The position numbers were made by a program, and so were the translations under genes. DNA of 64,000 nt from assembly GCA_000828075.3 (NCBI GenBank), contig JXCB02000001.1, positions 271,497 to 335,496 of the forward strand. Direction: 5' to 3'. Positions 61,120-64,000 of the stretch are shown here, one piece after another. The stretch's first letter is position 1, and each line of letters opens with the position of its first letter. Origin of the DNA: Tolypothrix campylonemoides VB511288. Lineage in GTDB: Bacteria; Cyanobacteriota; Cyanobacteriia; Cyanobacteriales; Nostocaceae. Under the pieces are notes generated by a model. It had not been told where the DNA came from. It made no database searches and saw nothing but the letters and a program-made list of their open reading frames with translations.

Positions 61120-64000
61120 TTATATGTTACATTCGGCAAGTCTGTGCGCGAGAGAAGAAATACCAAAACCCTTCACAATTCCACATACGGGGAGGTGTCC
61201 CATACCAGCACTGATTCCAAAGGTTATTCTATCAATGTCCAACCAGTCCTCTCCTTTACGCCAACCAACTCTATCACCAAAGGCATTCCATATTTTCTCA
61301 TTATATTTTTTTGTACCCCCCAGTTCTTGATAAATCTTCTTCTGAACACTAAAACCAAAGTGTCCCTTGCTGGCATATACCCAGAGATTGTCGATGATGC
61401 GGAGGTCATCACAGGGGAAGTTTTCGATGTCTTCTGAGTCGAAATAATTTTGACTTTCTCTACCAGCAACTTGGAGCATTACCTGATATGTTTCTTCGTC
61501 AGCTTTTTGCCACTCACCGCTCAACAGGTCATGAGCAAGTTGATTGTATCTAGAAGGTATTTTAAACCTAACAGCGCGGATTCCACTTTCCGCAAAGAGT
61601 TTATCATCATTGATAGAATGCTGGTTTCTTTCTTCTTCTCTTGGTAATCTGTAATGGGTCGCCAATTCATCAATTGGAGTGCTAAGCCCTTGCTTTTCAC
61701 TCCATGATTTTAGCCATACGCAGAATCGATTAGCGTTTTCCCAACTTATTCCAGTAATTGGTTTTTTGGCATCTCCAGCAGGAAATCTGTTATTTTGCCA
61801 ATGTTGAGGTTGAAGAGCCTCACCAGTATCGTCAAGAAATAATTGATATTCTGCACAGGTAATGTAGTTGTTATCAATTTCTAACTTTTCATCAATCCGT
61901 ACTAAGTTACTCAGTTGTCTTATGAGTTTTACTTCTGCTGCTATTTGAAAAAGTTGTGGATTAGAAGATTCCAAATTTGCTTCTAGAACCCTTTCTAACC
62001 GTTGCCTGACTTGTGGTGCTACACTTCTACCTTCTTGCAGGCAATCATAAGCAATGCTTAGAGATATGATAGTGCGATTGTGTAAAGCAGCTTTAATCAG
62101 ATTACTGGTATCATTCTTAGCGGCATATAAGCGAATAGTTTCATCCCACCAAGAATCATTGATGTTATTTGTCAAAATTTGCTCATTGTTCCTTTCCTGA
62201 ACTTCAACTGCTGCTAAGTATTCCTGAAAACTCTTATGAGCGAATTCGTAAATGCCTTGCTGTTTTTCTAATAACAACCCACTGACCTGTTCAATGTGCT
62301 TGAAAAAATCATTTGTCCCTACTTTATTGCCTGATACAGCCGATAATTGTTGTTGGATTATCTGTCCTCCAACATCAGGAGTAAATTCACGAGTTTTGTT
62401 TTCCATTAAGTACAATGCTAGTACTTGCAGCACAGATTGCTTTTGTGCTGCATTTAATGGAATTGGATAGTCAATGCCCTTAACCTGCTGTCGTCTTGCC
62501 AGTAGAACTTCACAAATTTCTGCATATAATTCTACCCGCGCTCCTGGTAGCGCACCTCGGTTATCATGAACTGTAGCAATCATCGTTAGGAGCAAGGGGT
62601 TAAGAGCCATTGCTGCTAGTGCTGGTTTATTCTTAATGCGCTCAATCAAATCCTTTGCCTTTCGTTTAGCATCTGCGCGTACGCCTGCATCTTCTTTTCT
62701 CGCTTGGCGCATAACTTCATTTTGCAGATACCAGTTGTTTATAAACTCCTCCATCTGCTTGAGGTTAAAGGGTTGTACCTCAAGGGAAAATGGCTGATGT
62801 TGTAGTTGAGCCTCTTGATAGCCGTAAGGTCGAGAAGTCAGTAGAAAAGTTGTTTCGGGATACACTCTCATCTGCGCGTCCACCCATTGGCTAACAAGTT
62901 GGCGCTGATTTATATCCGCCACCTCGTCCAAGCCATCTAGCATCACCAAACATTTACCACGCTTGAGTCTGTCATCAAACCATTGCGAAGGTGGGTCAAG
63001 TTTTGTGCTGGATTCTTGGGATTCAGTTTTAACAACTTCTGTAACCAATTGTGCCAAGCTAGGGGATTGAGGACTGGTAATTTGGTTACGAATCTTCCGT
63101 AAATACAATAGTACTGGGATAAGTTTTGGCGCTTGAGGATGCTGTCGTCGCTGAGTATTTTGAGCATAAGCCAGTGTCAAATGCTCTAACAGTGTAGTTT
63201 TTCCATACCCTGGAGGGGCAATAATGACCATGCGCCTATAAGTATGTCTAGTAGGGATTCCTGCCAAAAAATCCCAGATTTTTAAATCACCAGTGGTTTC
63301 TTTTTGGATTAATGCTGAAGACATTTGAACTGGACTTTTTGATGCCATTCGCAGTGGTACAAACACTTTCTCCAAATCAGGTGTGAATGCCCCTGGAGTT
63401 TTTAGTCCCTGCGTCCGATATGTGCGATAAGTATTGACTAAGTTTTTGTAATATTGGGCTTGAAATTGTGAGGTTGATTCTGACCACCAGTCTTCAACTG
63501 TCCTCTTGAACCAATCTGCAACGCTAACTGCTCCATCCCTTTGCCATTGCTCCCAAATTGCCGAGAGTTCGGTTATCAACTTAATGAAAAACTCTTTGGT
63601 AAGAAGTAAAAGCGTCACAATTACTGTCAAGAACAACGACACAATTGCAGCATCAGGTTGGTTTTTACGAATAAAATGAAATGTAGTAAACACCCCCGCA
63701 CCAGGAATAAGCCATACCAGCCACTTCCGCAACGCTTCTGGTAAAATCAGCACGGGTGGCAGTATGGCTCCCAAAGCAAACAATGACATTGATGCATAAG
63801 AGAAAACTGTAATTACTTCTGCTGGTACTAGCTTGAGATACAACGGTACAGCTAGTATGACACCTCCTAGTAAGGGTAACAAGCCACCGACCCAATTTTG
63901 ATTTACAGGCGCTGAATTCTGTTGAGCTTCACTAGATAGTAAAGTAAGAATAAACTGTACTACTATACATACGCCCGTCAAACTGATTATTACTTCTGGT
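61120..64000 (-). CDS. Membrane NACHT NTPase with FGE-like and GUN4 domains (5' end outside window)
   Basis: About 960 residues visible; the frame is still open at the window edge, so the start lies beyond 64000 (a TTG at 63981 is only a formal start). Numbering from 63981: hydrophobic segments at about 33-48, 57-78 and 110-128. NACHT domain about 245-480 with Walker A APPGYGKTT (255-263) and Walker B CLVMLDGLDEV (344-354), then STAND-type helices and YEFAHKSFQEYLAAVEVQE (578-596). FGE/SUMF1-like segment about 700-785 (YITCAEYQLFLDD, PITGISWENANRFCVWL). GUN4 domain about 810-940 (GEWQKADEETYQVML, IDNLW, GHFGFSVQKKIY, VGWRKGEDWL, GHLPVCG). GUN4 binds tetrapyrroles in other proteins. Possible sensor or defence protein. 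Confidence 0.88.
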   Translation of the reverse strand, partial: PEVIISLTGVCIVVQFILTLLSSEAQQNSAPVNQNWVGGLLPLLGGVILAVPLYLKLVPAEVITVFSYASMSLFALGAILPPVLILPEALRKWLVWLIPGAGVFTTFHFIRKNQPDAAIVSLFLTVIVTLLLLTKEFFIKLITELSAIWEQWQRDGAVSVADWFKRTVEDWWSESTSQFQAQYYKNLVNTYRTYRTQGLKTPGAFTPDLEKVFVPLRMASKSPVQMSSALIQKETTGDLKIWDFLAGIPTRHTYRRMVIIAPPGYGKTTLLEHLTLAYAQNTQRRQHPQAPKLIPVLLYLRKIRNQITSPQSPSLAQLVTEVVKTESQESSTKLDPPSQWFDDRLKRGKCLVMLDGLDEVADINQRQLVSQWVDAQMRVYPETTFLLTSRPYGYQEAQLQHQPFSLEVQPFNLKQMEEFINNWYLQNEVMRQARKEDAGVRADAKRKAKDLIERIKNKPALAAMALNPLLLTMIATVHDNRGALPGARVELYAEICEVLLARRQQVKGIDYPIPLNAAQKQSVLQVLALYLMENKTREFTPDVGGQIIQQQLSAVSGNKVGTNDFFKHIEQVSGLLLEKQQGIYEFAHKSFQEYLAAVEVQERNNEQILTNNINDSWWDETIRLYAAKNDTSNLIKAALHNRTIISLSIAYDCLQEGRSVAPQVRQRLERVLEANLESSNPQLFQIAAEVKLIRQLSNLVRIDEKLEIDNNYITCAEYQLFLDDTGEALQPQHWQNNRFPAGDAKKPITGISWENANRFCVWLKSWSEKQGLSTPIDELATHYRLPREEERNQHSINDDKLFAESGIRAVRFKIPSRYNQLAHDLLSGEWQKADEETYQVMLQVAGRESQNYFDSEDIENFPCDDLRIIDNLWVYASKGHFGFSVQKKIYQELGGTKKYNEKIWNAFGDRVGWRKGEDWLDIDRITFGISAGMGHLPVCGIVKGFGISSLAHRLAECNI

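Noticed and set aside
61120-63981. Complete 953-residue gene starting with TTG at 63981
   Set aside because: The frame stays open to the window end at 64000 and the TTG lies within a hydrophobic segment, so the real start is probably outside.

Overview
The window looks like a chromosomal segment of a filamentous (Nostocales-type) cyanobacterium. I infer this from scattered GCGATCGC (HIP1) octamers, heptanucleotide tandem tracts, several cyanobacterial dispersed palindromes, a DUF1400 alpha/beta hydrolase, a PRC-barrel/DUF2382 protein, a GUN4-containing signalling protein and TubC-type NRPS modules. The species cannot be named from the sequence alone.

Region A (1-33.4 kb) is a large surface-polysaccharide locus, almost all on the minus strand. 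Transcription would start near 31.4 kb with an ABC-2 exporter (wzm-like permease, wzt-like ATPase with a carbohydrate-binding tail). It then runs through rfbB-rfbA-rfbC-rfbD (dTDP-L-rhamnose), many GT2 and GT4 glycosyltransferases, a PRPP synthetase, a COG5610-type HAD protein, UDP-galactopyranose mutase (glf), a GlfT2-like transferase and two FkbM methyltransferases. A separate WecG/TagA-type GT26 gene lies upstream. Together these suggest an ABC-exported, partly O-methylated heteropolysaccharide with rhamnose and galactofuranose. Two plus-strand paralogues encoding right-handed beta-helix (pectate-lyase-3-like) proteins interrupt the operon at 8.6-13.3 kb. A decayed 3' fragment of glf lies between them.

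Region B (33.4-46.6 kb) is housekeeping and small genes: a small basic protein, tRNA-Leu(CAA) overlapping the 3' end of an M48 metalloprotease gene, murA, tRNA-Leu(CAG), a SpoU-family RNA methyltransferase, a thioesterase, small membrane and SLH-like proteins, an SDR, a DUF1400 hydrolase and a PRC-barrel protein. MITE-like and palindromic repeats lie between them.

Region C (46.6-59.7 kb) holds two single-module NRPS genes on the minus strand. The first is TubC docking-C-A-MT-PCP (A-domain code matches Leu, so N-methyl-Leu is predicted). The second is C-A-PCP-TE. An S4-domain gene and a plus-strand IS200/IS605 tnpB element lie between them. The tnpB gene is split by a complete group II intron whose removal restores the reading frame in the RuvC-I motif.

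Region D (59.7-64 kb) holds MITE and heptamer repeats, a truncated four-helix-bundle gene, a RAYT transposase remnant, and a membrane NACHT protein with an FGE/SUMF1-like segment and a C-terminal GUN4 domain. This last gene is cut by the window end.

Several reading frames carry in-frame palindromic repeat insertions (a GT4 gene and both NRPS genes), which is unusual. The best candidates for something new are the NACHT-FGE-GUN4 protein, the intron-split tnpB and the duplicated beta-helix cassette inside the rhamnose/galactofuranose locus.
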